From Myxococcales bacterium (GTDB taxonomy: Bacteria; Myxococcota; UBA796; SXON01), in the NCBI GenBank assembly GCA_009692585.1, contig SHYX01000024.1, positions 6,304 through 70,303 of the forward strand: a stretch of 64,000 nt of DNA. Direction: 5' to 3'. The notes beneath the pieces are model-generated. The model was given only the letters and a program-made list of their open reading frames with translations. It was not told the DNA's origin and did no database searches. Shown in pieces: positions 33,287-42,785 of the stretch (position 1 is the first letter of the stretch; each line of letters opens with the position of its first letter). The translations under genes were made by a program, and so were the position numbers.

Positions 33287-34363
33287 ATGGGGAGCATTCG
33301 CATTCGGACCGACGGTGTCGAGTTGGACGTGGCCGACGAGCACGCCCTGGGCCAGATGCTGGCGGACGGGCGACTCGGCCCGCGCAGCGAGCGTTGGGAC
33401 GGCGAAGTCTGGCGCGCACTGGCAGTGGGCGGCGGGGTGCCGGACGACCCGTGGAGCGCCTGGAACGACGTTGATGACTCCGCCGCCGAAGCCGCACTCA
33501 GCACCATGGTTCGGGCTGATGAGCCGCTGGAGTTGCCAATCGGCGCGGTGGTGCCGATGCCGCAGCCCATCGTCGTGCTGCACCGCGGTGCCACGTCCGT
33601 CGCGCCGGCCCAAAACCCTCCCCGAGCGCCCAACCTGGCCGGCAGAAACGCGCCGTCGGGGGAGTCACCGCCCCCAGCCGCCGCGCCGCGGAGTCCGCCG
33701 GCCTTCGTTCCCCGCCCGGAGGCCCCGGGGCCGGGAGGCCTCCTCATCGACTTTCCCATTCGGGAAACGCCGATCCTTCGTAGGAACGGCAGCCCGGAGC
33801 AGGTTCCGCTGCTCCGCCCGCTGCGGGTCGTGGGCATGATCGCTGCGTTGCTGGTTGTCGTCGGCGGCGTCTGGGGGGTGGCCGAGATGACGCGCCCGCC
33901 GGTTGTCGCGTCGGCAATGGCCAGCCGGACGAAAAGTCCCGCGGCGGCCGATCCGCTCGCGGGCGTCGAGATGGCGCTGCGCGCGGTTAAGTTGGGCGCG
34001 GTCAAGCCCGTCCGCAAGCCCGGCGATCTCGACGACGCCCTCGCGGTCGAATTCCAGAAGCTCGGGGTCGACGTGGTCAGCTTGCGCGCCCCCGTGACCA
34101 CCTGGCGCGGCCGGAAGGACGACGATCCCACCGAGGCGCAGGTCCATGTGGTCTTCCGCGCCAGCGGGGACCTCAACCGCGATCTCGGCGCCATCGCGCT
34201 CTCGGTCGGTCGATACAAACTTCACTACCAGCTGACCATCGCGCCCTTCGAGGTGGTCATGCAGAGCGCCGCGGGGCGCTCGGCGACTACGCTGGACCCG
34301 GCGCGCGCCGAGCGCTTTGCCCAAGGACGGATCTCGCTCTCGGAGATGATGGCGGCCCCGTGA
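33287..34363 (+). CDS. Unknown single-pass membrane protein
   Basis: This 358-residue protein has three parts. An N-terminal acidic domain of about 100 residues (IRIRTDGVELDVADEH ... MLADGRLGP ... RWDGEVWRAL) recalls the short GYF-like/DUF4339 domains that often begin myxobacterial membrane proteins, but the match is only by eye. A Pro-rich linker (about 100-160) follows. A single membrane helix (about 182-200, VVGMIAALLVVVGGVWGV) leads to a C-terminal domain of about 150 residues, presumably on the far side of the membrane. No catalytic motif is visible. It diverges from the desaturase gene and converges with the glycosyltransferase gene. Confidence 0.7.
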   Translation: MGSIRIRTDGVELDVADEHALGQMLADGRLGPRSERWDGEVWRALAVGGGVPDDPWSAWNDVDDSAAEAALSTMVRADEPLELPIGAVVPMPQPIVVLHRGATSVAPAQNPPRAPNLAGRNAPSGESPPPAAAPRSPPAFVPRPEAPGPGGLLIDFPIRETPILRRNGSPEQVPLLRPLRVVGMIAALLVVVGGVWGVAEMTRPPVVASAMASRTKSPAAADPLAGVEMALRAVKLGAVKPVRKPGDLDDALAVEFQKLGVDVVSLRAPVTTWRGRKDDDPTEAQVHVVFRASGDLNRDLGAIALSVGRYKLHYQLTIAPFEVVMQSAAGRSATTLDPARAERFAQGRISLSEMMAAP

Positions 34364-34375
34364 GGCCAGCCGGGT

Positions 34376-35106
34376 TCAGGTGCAACCGATGCCGAACCTC
34401 TGGCCCAGCACGCGGATGAAGAACGCCCCGTTGCCGAGCAGGTACCGGCGCCAGAGTCGCCGGGGCTCCATCGCCAGTCGCGCCAGCCATTCCTGTCGAG
34501 AGAACAGCCACGGTGGCCCGCGCGAGACCCGCCCCGAGATCACGTCATGGGTAGCACCAACCACCCAGACCACCGGTGCCGCCAGCTCGCCACGCCAGCG
34601 GGCCACCCAGTGCTCCTGTAGGGGTGTGCCCAGGCCGACGAGCAGCACCTGTGGTGAAAAAGCGTTGATGCGCGCGATCAGCGCTGGGGCATCCTCGTGA
34701 AAGCCGTGGTCTGTTTCCATCTGCAACGCGGGGTGGGCGTCGCGGAGGCGCGCCGCCGCCGCTTCGGCCACGCCGGGCTCCCCGCCCAACCAGAACACTC
34801 GCCACTTTCCCGCAGCCAGCGCCGCGAAGTCCCACATCCAATCGGCGCCGGTCATCCGCTCGGGCAGCGTCTGTCCGGTGAGGGCGGCGCCGTAGATCAC
34901 GCCGACGCCGTCGCAATAGACCAGGTCGGCGGCGTCGAGGAAGCGTCGGAGCGCGGCGTCGTTCGCCGCGGTGTTCAGGACGTGGACGTTGGCGTAGGCA
35001 ACCGTCGCCGCCTCGCCGCGTTGGACCAGCTTCGCCACCGACGCCAGGAGGGCCGTGCGGTCTACCGCGTCGATGCCGATCCCGAGCAGGCGCACGCGCG
35101 CGGCGG

Positions 35107-35110
<4 letters not shown>
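34376..35110 (-). CDS. WecG/TagA/CpsF-family glycosyltransferase
   Basis: This 244-residue protein of the GT26 family transfers an amino sugar, typically ManNAc or a uronic relative, to a lipid-linked acceptor in surface polysaccharide synthesis. Conserved points are the ANVHVLNTA start segment, CDGVGVIYGAAL, WLGGEPGVAE, and the family signature VGLGTPLQEHW with PVVWVVGA(T)HDVISG. The C-terminal WLARLAMEPRRLWRRYL helix, which contacts the membrane in this family, is present. The GTG start overlaps the stop of the upstream lipoprotein gene (GTGA). No other polysaccharide genes are nearby, so the pathway is unclear. Confidence 0.92.
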
Positions 35111-36300
<1,190 letters not shown>

Positions 36301-36318
36301 GCCGCCACCTTAGCGCAG

Positions 36319-36349
36319 TTGTACGTCCGCTGGCAAAGGCGGCTACATT
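36319..36349 (+). promoter_or_regulatory. Weak candidate promoter of small lipoprotein gene
   Basis: TTGTAC and TACATT are 19 bases apart, ending six bases before the GTG at 36356. If real, the transcript would start about at the GTG, giving a leaderless message, or would favour the in-frame ATG at 36368. Confidence 0.25.
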
Positions 36350-36355
36350 AGTTGC

Positions 36356-36709
36356 GTGCCTCGCTTGATGTGCGTGCTCGCCGTGGTGTGCAGCGCCCTG
36401 TGCCCCGCGCTGTTGATCGTCGGCTGTCCGGGCAGGGAATTGTCCGGAGAAACCGGCTTAATATTTGGCGAAACCGGATCGTTCTGTCGCGATACCGGTG
36501 CGGCCGATCTGCTGTACGCCGACATCGATGCCGACGGGTTCGGCGACGTCGATGCGGCTCTGTCCAAGTGCGATGCCCCCGAGGGCTTTGTCGCCGACGC
36601 TACGGACTGCAACGACGGCTTGGCGACCGTCAACCCGGCGGCGGTAGAGGTCTGCGGCGATGGCGTGGACCAGGACTGCTCGGGCGCGGACCCGGAGTGC
36701 GCGGGTTAG
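36356..36709 (+). CDS. Small lipoprotein with one MopE-type metal-binding unit
   Basis: This protein of up to 117 residues has a type II signal peptide (ALLIVGC). After the lipidated Cys, a Gly/Thr-rich stretch leads to a single repeat of the DxDxDG family: YADIDADGFGD ... DCNDG ... VNPAAVEVCGDGVDQDCSG. It should bind one or two Ca2+ ions. It is short compared with its relatives in this window and may be a minimal unit. The GTG at 36356 and the ATG four codons later are both possible. A strong hairpin follows. Confidence 0.75.
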   Translation: MPRLMCVLAVVCSALCPALLIVGCPGRELSGETGLIFGETGSFCRDTGAADLLYADIDADGFGDVDAALSKCDAPEGFVADATDCNDGLATVNPAAVEVCGDGVDQDCSGADPECAG

Positions 36710-36791
36710 TTCGCCATGCCGCCCGTGGGTCGGCTCCAAGAGCCACGAAACTGCCGCGGCATGGGGGACGCCCAGGTGGGGGAGAGTAGCC

Positions 36792-36821
36792 CGGCGGGCG
36801 GGTTATCCAACCCGACCGCCG
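36792..36821. terminator. Strong GC-rich hairpin between convergent genes
   Basis: Two 13-base arms (CGGCGGGCGGGTT and AACCCGACCGCCG, one mismatch) flank an ATCC loop. It lies in the 218-base gap between the 3' ends of the small lipoprotein gene and the radical SAM gene. It is well placed as a bidirectional terminator. The rest of the gap holds nothing else I can recognise. Confidence 0.5.
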
Positions 36822-36927
36822 CCGCAGGCCGGAAAGCATAGCTTGGAGGCCGGAGGGTAGGCGACGGTAGGGGAGGACGCGCCGGGAAAGGTCCGGGGCG
36901 CGACCGTCTTCCCCCATTTCCTGATCG

Positions 36928-38457
36928 TCACCCATGCCGCGACTGACCGGCCGCCAAGGCGGTGACCCGGCCGGGCGGAACCACGCGGGCGGGCGCCGGG
37001 CTCGCCAGGAATCGCACCAGACGGACGGCGCTGCGAGCTTTGTGCTTGAGGTCGTCCAGGCTCGACACGCCGCGGGCGCTCTTCAACACGCCTGACGGGC
37101 CGAGGTACTGTCCGGCATACGCGAGCTTCAACGCAAGCTTGAGCTCCCAGGCTGACAAGTGCGGAAGGTTCACGATGGCGTCGCGTTGGTTGTCCACCGG
37201 GAAGAAGTCGCCGTCGGTGAACCACCCTTCTTTGCGCGCGATGTCGTAGAGCTCGGTCGATGGGGAGGGGAGGGCGACGGAGAAGTGCACGAAGCGCGTG
37301 CCGAGGCTGCGGGAGGCGCGCCAGCTGTTGAAGAGAGTGCGCCAGGTCTCGTGTTGCGACGCGCCCATCAGTACGCTGACTTCGGGATGGACGCCATTGT
37401 CACGGCAGGTTTGTACGGCCTTGTAGACGTCCTTGACCTTGAGGTCCTTGGCCATGTCGTCCAAGAGGCCGTCGTCGAAGCTTTCGCTGCCCATGTAGAC
37501 CAGTTTGCACCCGGCCTCGGCCATGGTGCGGAGCGTCTTGCCGTCGTGGAGCATGTTGGCTCGGGCAAGACAGAGCCAGTGCAGTCCGAGGGGCGCGATG
37601 CGGGTACAGATCTCCTGGGTGCGGGCGTTGCCCCAGGTGAAGATGTTGTCGGCGACCTCGACGCCCTGGTACCCGAGGGCGGCGATGGTCTCGAACTCGG
37701 CGACGATCTGATCCACGGTCCGCTTCCGAAGGGGGGGGCGGTCCACGTAGGTCGGCTGCAATCGTTTGAACTCCAACTCGATCGTCTGGTCGATGGCGTT
37801 GGGCGTGCAGAACGTGCAGCGAAAGCCGCAGCCCCGCGAGACCACCATCGTGGTGATGGGGTGGACATCCAGCCGGTTGGCCCTGTACTTCCCACGCAGA
37901 AGCGTTCGGTCGGGCATCGGGAGCGCAGAGACGTCCAGCAGCGCGCGGAACCCCGTACGCCGAAGCTGCCCGCCCACCAAGAACGCCAGTCCGGCGATGC
38001 CGTCCGGACCTCTCAGCCCCGCAAACGCCTCGTCGAGCTCGCGGAGCGTTTCCTCCGGCTCGCCGAGCAGGCAGAAGGTGTCGGCATCGTCGAGGAACTC
38101 CTCTGGCCGCCAGGTCGGGGCGGTGCCCATGTAGACGGCGCGCAGCCCCGGGTTCGCGGCGCGGAGCCGGCGCATCCCCGCGAGGTCCTCGCCGGCGGAC
38201 AGGTACACGCTGTGGGCCACTCCCACGTCCCATCGCTGCCCCTCGATGATGGCATCGAACGCGGCGAGGTCGAGCCCCTCGGCCGGGCAGTCGACGAGTC
38301 GGACGTTCCAGCCGAGCCGAACCCGGGCGACCGTGGCGAGTTGAAGGAAGTGGATCGGCGGCTTGTAGTCATAGCCGTAGTTGCAGCCGTACACCCGATC
38401 GACGGCGAGTCCGGCGTGGCTGAGCGCGACGGGCGGGATGAAGAAGAGCGCGTTCAC
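36928..38457 (-). CDS. B12-binding-domain radical SAM protein
   Basis: This 509-residue enzyme has an N-terminal cobalamin-binding Rossmann-like region (WNVRLVDCPAEGLDL ... VGVAHSVYLSAGEDL ... AVYMGTAPTWRPEEFLDDAD). A radical SAM domain follows with the CxxxCxxC cluster in SRGCGFRCTFCTPN and later EVADNIF and MGSESFDDGLLDDM. Family members use methylcobalamin plus SAM to methylate unactivated carbons or build lipids and antibiotics. The GTG at 38457 overlaps the stop of a HEAT-repeat gene (GTGA); a longer frame to 38727 is antisense to that gene's neighbour. The substrate is unknown. Confidence 0.9.
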   Translation of the reverse strand: MNALFFIPPVALSHAGLAVDRVYGCNYGYDYKPPIHFLQLATVARVRLGWNVRLVDCPAEGLDLAAFDAIIEGQRWDVGVAHSVYLSAGEDLAGMRRLRAANPGLRAVYMGTAPTWRPEEFLDDADTFCLLGEPEETLRELDEAFAGLRGPDGIAGLAFLVGGQLRRTGFRALLDVSALPMPDRTLLRGKYRANRLDVHPITTMVVSRGCGFRCTFCTPNAIDQTIELEFKRLQPTYVDRPPLRKRTVDQIVAEFETIAALGYQGVEVADNIFTWGNARTQEICTRIAPLGLHWLCLARANMLHDGKTLRTMAEAGCKLVYMGSESFDDGLLDDMAKDLKVKDVYKAVQTCRDNGVHPEVSVLMGASQHETWRTLFNSWRASRSLGTRFVHFSVALPSPSTELYDIARKEGWFTDGDFFPVDNQRDAIVNLPHLSAWELKLALKLAYAGQYLGPSGVLKSARGVSSLDDLKHKARSAVRLVRFLASPAPARVVPPGRVTALAAGQSRHG

Positions 38458-38846
38458 GCGTCGGTCTCGCCTTCGATGCCCAGGATGGCCTCCGCCGCGG
38501 CCAGGCGCACTTCCGGATCGACGTCGTCGAGGCGCGAGCGCAGCGCCGGAACGGCCTCGGCGGCGTGGAGGTCCTCGAGCGAGCGGCATGCCTCCGCGCG
38601 CACCGCGCCCTCGCGGTCGTCCAACGCGTCGAGCAGCGGCGGGACGGCGCGGCGGGCGCCGGAAAAGCCCAGGAGTTGGACGCATAAGAACCGCAGCATG
38701 GGGTCGTTGCGGTTCTTCTCGAGGCATTCGACGAGGTCGGGGAGCGCGCCTTCACGATCGAACAACACCGCGTCGAACGCCGCGTCGGCGGCCACCGGAT
38801 CGGGGTCGCGCATGCGCTCGAACAGGTCCTTGTAGCGCGGTCGCAC
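38454..38846 (-). CDS. HEAT-repeat protein
   Basis: This 130-residue all-helical protein is built from about three HEAT/Armadillo-like repeats, for example DPDPVAADAAFDAVL, RAVPPLLDALDDREGAVRAEA and AVPALRSRLDDVDPEVRLAAA. Such proteins bind other proteins. It is translationally coupled (GTGA) to the B12 radical SAM enzyme and is probably its partner or substrate-presenting subunit. The ATG at 38846 starts the first helix. It diverges from surE. Confidence 0.85.
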   Translation of the reverse strand: MRPRYKDLFERMRDPDPVAADAAFDAVLFDREGALPDLVECLEKNRNDPMLRFLCVQLLGFSGARRAVPPLLDALDDREGAVRAEACRSLEDLHAAEAVPALRSRLDDVDPEVRLAAAEAILGIEGETDA

Positions 38847-38903
38847 GGGCGTTGCCTATCTCGGTTGGGCGCGGTAGGCCGTTTCTTGATACCGGCGCGG
38901 GGC

Positions 38904-39674
38904 GTGCGGATCCTGCTCTCCAACGACGATGGAATCGAGGCCGCCGGTCTCGCGGCCCTGGAGCGCGCGGCCTCGACGCTGGGGCAGGTGTACGTCGTCG
39001 CGCCGGCAACCGAACAGTCGGCGAAGAGCCACAGTTTTACCATGAACGAACCGCTGCGGGTGATCGAGCACGGGCCACGCCGGTGGGCGGTCACGGGCAC
39101 CCCGGCCGACGCGGTCTACCTCGCGGTCCATGGCCTGCTCCCCGAGCTGCCGGACCTGGTGCTCTCTGGCATCAACCGCGGCAGCAACCTGGGGACCGAC
39201 GTGGTCTACTCCGGGACGGTCGCGGCGGCGCGGGAAGGGGCGGCCAACGACCTGCCGGCGGTGGCGCTTTCGCTACACCAGCCGGAAGGCAGCACCGTCC
39301 AGCATTGGGAAACGGCGATGCACGTGGCGATTCGTGTGGCCCGATTGGTGATGGCGCGGCCGCTGCCGGTGGGCCACGTGCTCAACGTCAACGTGCCGAA
39401 CGTGCCGCTCGCGCAGCTTCGAGGCCTGCGGGTCGCGCCACTGGCCCGGCGCCGGTACGCGCCGATGGTCAAGGTCTCCCTCGATCCGCGCGGGCGCAAG
39501 TACTATTGGATCGGGGGCCCGCACGAGCGCTTTGATGGTGAGCCCCAGGCCGACGGCCCCCTCTGTCTGCAAGGATTCGCCACGCTCACCCCGATGTCGC
39601 TCGACATGACCGCTCACGATGCGCTACCCGCGGTATCAGCCTGGAACCTGGAGGACACGTGTTCCACGACCTGA
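38904..39674 (+). CDS. surE: 5'/3'-nucleotidase SurE
   Basis: This 256-residue survival protein SurE is a metal-dependent nucleoside monophosphatase. The N-terminus RILLSNDDGIEA carries the metal-binding Asp pair (D8, D9). SGINRGSNLGTDVVYSGTV is the diagnostic loop with the Asn that completes the metal site, and VLNVNVPN is also conserved. The GTG at 38904 is favoured because the beta strand begins there; the frame opens 13 codons earlier. Its end overlaps dedA by 16 bases, and dedA overlaps apt, forming a three-gene unit. surE and dedA are often neighbours. Confidence 0.95.
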   Translation: MRILLSNDDGIEAAGLAALERAASTLGQVYVVAPATEQSAKSHSFTMNEPLRVIEHGPRRWAVTGTPADAVYLAVHGLLPELPDLVLSGINRGSNLGTDVVYSGTVAAAREGAANDLPAVALSLHQPEGSTVQHWETAMHVAIRVARLVMARPLPVGHVLNVNVPNVPLAQLRGLRVAPLARRRYAPMVKVSLDPRGRKYYWIGGPHERFDGEPQADGPLCLQGFATLTPMSLDMTAHDALPAVSAWNLEDTCSTT

Positions 39675-40297
39675 TGAAGACCTGGTTCGAGTGGTCCCGC
39701 GACGCCGGCTACACCGGGGTCTTTGTGATGATGGCCCTGGAAAGCACGGTGGTACCTGTACCATCCGAGATCATCATGCCGCCGGCGGGGTACTGGGCCG
39801 CGCAGGGCAAGATGAGCCTGCCGGGCGTCATCCTGGCTGGGGGGCTCGGCTCGACGTTCGGCTCCAGCCTCTGCTACGTGCTCACCTTCACGCTCGGTCG
39901 GGCGTTCGTCGCCCGTTGGGGGCGCGTTTTCCTACTGCCACCCGAACGGTTGGCGCTCGCCGAGGCGTGGCTGGCCCAGTTCGCCCTGCCCGGCGTATTC
40001 CTGGCGCGGCTGCTGCCGGTGGTGCGGCACCTCATCGGCTTCCCCGCCGGCCTGATCCGAATGCCGTTCGCGGCCTTCGCGGGCGTGACGTTCATCGGCT
40101 CGACCCTCTGGTGCGGAATCCTATCGGTGTTCGGACAGCAGACCCTCGGCGCGCGTCCGGACCTCCTCGATGACCCCTCGGCGCTCGCGCACGTCATCAA
40201 GGCCGATCTGCTGTGGTTTGTCCTCCTCGTCGTGGGCGTCGGCGCTGGGTGGCTGTTCATCAAGTGGTACGCAACCCGGAAGGTGGCCTATGTCTGA
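39659..40297 (+). CDS. DedA-family (SNARE-associated/VTT) membrane protein
   Basis: This 212-residue protein has five to six hydrophobic segments. Family hallmarks are ESTVVPVPSEIIMPPAG (the re-entrant acidic-proline loop), GSSLCYVLTFTLGRAFV, and FLARLLPVVRHLIGFPAGLIRMPFAAF with the conserved Arg and Pro-Gly. DedA proteins take part in lipid flipping, including undecaprenyl phosphate recycling, and in proton-dependent membrane homeostasis. The GTG start lies inside the end of surE, and its own end overlaps the apt start by eight bases. Confidence 0.93.
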   Translation: MFHDLMKTWFEWSRDAGYTGVFVMMALESTVVPVPSEIIMPPAGYWAAQGKMSLPGVILAGGLGSTFGSSLCYVLTFTLGRAFVARWGRVFLLPPERLALAEAWLAQFALPGVFLARLLPVVRHLIGFPAGLIRMPFAAFAGVTFIGSTLWCGILSVFGQQTLGARPDLLDDPSALAHVIKADLLWFVLLVVGVGAGWLFIKWYATRKVAYV

Positions 40298-40817
40298 GCT
40301 CGAATCTCGCCTGAAGTCCACGATTCGCGATGTCCCCGACTTTCCCAAGCCGGGAATCCTGTTCAAGGACATCACGCCGATCCTGGCCGATGCCGCGTTG
40401 ATGGAGGGGGTGACGGAGCGCTTCGCGACCGTCTGGAAGGGCCGTGGCATCGATGCGATCGTGGGCATGGAGTCGCGCGGGTTCTTGTTCGGCATGCCGC
40501 TGGCCATGCGCCTGGGACTCCCCTTCGTGCCCGCCCGCAAGCCCGGGAAGCTCCCCTACCACAAGGTGTCGGAGAGCTACGCGCTCGAGTACGGGAGCGC
40601 CACCTTGGAGCTGCACGTCGATGCCCTGGTGGCAGGCCAACGCGCGCTGGTGATCGACGACCTCATCGCCACCGGGGGTACCGCCTTGGCGACCGCCCGG
40701 CTGGTGGAGCGCCTCGGGGCCACCGTGGCCGGCTTCGGCTTCGTGATCGAACTCGGCTTCCTCGACGGTCGGGGCGCCCTGGCCGGCTACGAGATTGACT
40801 CGATCCTTCGGTACTGA
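40290..40817 (+). CDS. apt: Adenine phosphoribosyltransferase
   Basis: This 175-residue type I PRTase converts adenine plus PRPP to AMP in purine salvage. The PRPP-binding signature is ALVIDDLIATGGTA. The N-terminal IRDVPDFPKPGILFKDITPIL and VGMESRGFLFG are typical of Apt. Start: ATG at 40290, overlapping the dedA stop; upstream in-frame codons belong to dedA in another frame. The next gene follows in the same frame after one codon. Confidence 0.96.
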   Translation: MSELESRLKSTIRDVPDFPKPGILFKDITPILADAALMEGVTERFATVWKGRGIDAIVGMESRGFLFGMPLAMRLGLPFVPARKPGKLPYHKVSESYALEYGSATLELHVDALVAGQRALVIDDLIATGGTALATARLVERLGATVAGFGFVIELGFLDGRGALAGYEIDSILRY

Positions 40818-40820
40818 CCG

Positions 40821-42086
40821 GTGACCCTGGATGCGGAGCTGGGTGGGTACGCCGAGGTCCGCGGGATGGTCCTCGTGGACGTCGAGGGCACGCCGTGGAC
40901 GAGCATCGAGAAGGTGCGCCCGACCTTCGAGATCTCGCCTGCCGACCGAGTTCGCGCGGTCGCGACCGTGGAAGGCGCGCTGGCGCAGGGGCGTGAAACC
41001 AGCGACGAACTCGCGCTTTTCTTGGAGGAGTCCGCCATCGGCCCGGACCTCGCCGAGTACTGCACGCGCGTCGAGACCTACCACTTCGACGATGTGCGCC
41101 AGTACCTGACCGTGGAGCGTCTGTACCTCGACTTCACCGGGGAGAAGGTAGACGTTCGCCTCGGGCGGCAGGCGGTCAATTGGGGCAGCGCGCTGGTGTT
41201 CCACCCGTCAGACCTCGTTCGGGAGGTGGTCGCGTCGGAGCCCTGGCGAGAGCGGCGGGGAGTCAACGCGGTCCGCGCGAACATCTCGCCCGCGGCCAAC
41301 CTTCAGGTCGTGACGCTGCTCGCGTTGGCGGACGACCTCAGCGCCTTCGAAAAGACCGATGCGGGCGAGCTCCCGGAGCTGGAGCACTGGCCACTCTCGG
41401 GCGCGGCGAAGGTCACGGTTCACGCCGCGGAGACCGACTGGAGCGCAGTGGGTAACTACGATCTGGCCGGGCGTTGGTTTGCCGGAGCCGACCTCAAGGG
41501 GCAGCTCGAGGTGGGGTGGTGGGTCGAGGGGGGCTGGCACGGCGACCAGAGCGGGGTGGATCCCCAGGGACCCGAGTTCGTCGTGGGTCTCGACTACAGT
41601 ATTCCGGTGCTCAATCGCGTCTTCCTCGCCGCGGAGTATCGGTACGACGGCACCGGCGAGGCCGATCCGGCCGACTACGACTACGGGCAACGCTCGGGTG
41701 GAGGGTCGAATGTGCCGTTCAGCTGTCCATTCTCGACGACGGGGACCAACGAGGCCGCCGACGTAGTGCTGCCGTCGGCCCGCGTGACCCTGGGACAGCA
41801 CTACGTACACGGCACGCTCAACGTTACTTTTCTCGATGACTGGACCATCGGGGCGGTGGCCATCGTGAATGTCCAGGACGGGACGGGCCTCCTGGTGCCG
41901 GACGCGGCGGTCGTCCTTGGCGAGCGGTGGCAGGTTCACGTCGGCGCGCAGGTTCCGGTCGGAGACGAGGGCGAGTTCGTCCCTCCGGCCGACCAGTTCG
42001 AGGTTGTCGTGGGGGCGAATTCAGTGAACCTGGCCGGGTTCCTCCCGGCGGCGACGCTCAACACGTGGGTACGGTACAGCTTCTAG
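40821..42086 (+). CDS. Outer-membrane barrel/porin-like protein without visible signal peptide
   Basis: This 421-residue protein is dominated by amphipathic strands (QYLTVERLYLDFTGEKVDVR, VGLDYSIPVLNRVFLAAEYR) and ends in an aromatic residue (TWVRYSF), as outer-membrane barrels do. The segment LYLDF ... VRLGRQAVNWG resembles DUF1302-type porins found beside exporter genes. It begins at a GTG four bases after apt, in the same frame, so no upstream extension is possible. The N-terminus (TLDAELGGYAEVRG) lacks any signal sequence. Either export uses another route, the signal has been lost, or the true start was damaged. It leads a Lol-like operon. Confidence 0.75.
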   Translation: MTLDAELGGYAEVRGMVLVDVEGTPWTSIEKVRPTFEISPADRVRAVATVEGALAQGRETSDELALFLEESAIGPDLAEYCTRVETYHFDDVRQYLTVERLYLDFTGEKVDVRLGRQAVNWGSALVFHPSDLVREVVASEPWRERRGVNAVRANISPAANLQVVTLLALADDLSAFEKTDAGELPELEHWPLSGAAKVTVHAAETDWSAVGNYDLAGRWFAGADLKGQLEVGWWVEGGWHGDQSGVDPQGPEFVVGLDYSIPVLNRVFLAAEYRYDGTGEADPADYDYGQRSGGGSNVPFSCPFSTTGTNEAADVVLPSARVTLGQHYVHGTLNVTFLDDWTIGAVAIVNVQDGTGLLVPDAAVVLGERWQVHVGAQVPVGDEGEFVPPADQFEVVVGANSVNLAGFLPAATLNTWVRYSF

Positions 42087-42104
42087 CCGCGGTCGAGGGT
42101 AGGA

Positions 42105-42785
42105 ATGATTTGCCAGCTTGTCGGTGTGAGAAAGACGTACCCCATGGGCGACCTCACCGTCGTCGCCCTCAGCGGCATCGACGTGAGCATCGATGAAGGC
42201 GAGTTCACGGTTTTCGCCGGCCCGTCGGGGAGTGGCAAGACGACCGCGCTCAACCTGATCGGCTGCCTGGATCGCCCCTCGTCGGGACAGGTGCTCCTCG
42301 ATGGTCGCGACGTCGCGACCCTTGGCGACGACGCCCTCGGACGGGTCCGCGCGCGGCGGATCGGCTTCATCTTCCAGAGCTTCAACCTTATTCCTGTGCT
42401 GACCGCGGCCGAAAACGTCGAGCTGGCGCTCCGGCTCGCGGGCCTGGATGCGGGCCGCCAGCAGAAGGTCGAGCAGGCCCTGGTGGATGTCGGGCTGAAA
42501 GACTTCATGGGCCGTCGGCCGAACCAGCTGTCCGGGGGCCAGCAGCAACGCGTCGCCATCGCACGCGCGTTGGTGAAGAAGCCCGCGATCATCATCGCCG
42601 ACGAGCCCACGGCCAACCTGGACAGCCACAACGGCGAGGCGATCCTGGACCTGATGCGGCAGATGAACGAGCGCGACGGGGTCACCTTCCTCTTCTCCAC
42701 CCACGATCCGATGGTGATGGCCCGCGCGCGTCGGGTGGTGCGGCTCAAGGACGGCGCGATCGTCGGCGACGAGCGGATGGTCTAG
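42105..42785 (+). CDS. ABC transporter ATPase, LolD/MacB type
   Basis: This 226-residue ATPase has Walker A GPSGSGKTT (39-47), Q-loop FIFQSFNLIP, signature LSGGQQQR and Walker B AIIIADEPTANLD. The layout and the LTAAENVELAL stretch place it with LolD/MacB/FtsE-like ATPases that drive mechanotransmission through FtsX-type permeases. It is followed directly by two such permease genes and a lipoprotein-sorting protein. A role in moving lipoproteins or a hydrophobic cargo out of the inner membrane is likely. Confidence 0.96.
   Translation: MICQLVGVRKTYPMGDLTVVALSGIDVSIDEGEFTVFAGPSGSGKTTALNLIGCLDRPSSGQVLLDGRDVATLGDDALGRVRARRIGFIFQSFNLIPVLTAAENVELALRLAGLDAGRQQKVEQALVDVGLKDFMGRRPNQLSGGQQQRVAIARALVKKPAIIIADEPTANLDSHNGEAILDLMRQMNERDGVTFLFSTHDPMVMARARRVVRLKDGAIVGDERMV

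Noticed and set aside
36710..36927. Convergent gap examined for a riboswitch or structured RNA
   Set aside because: Apart from the terminator-like hairpin, no cobalamin, c-di-GMP or other known core sequence could be made out, and it is downstream of both genes.
40170..40289. Longer N-terminus for the apt gene
   Set aside because: The extra 40 codons lie in dedA in another frame; the conserved Apt start is at 40290.
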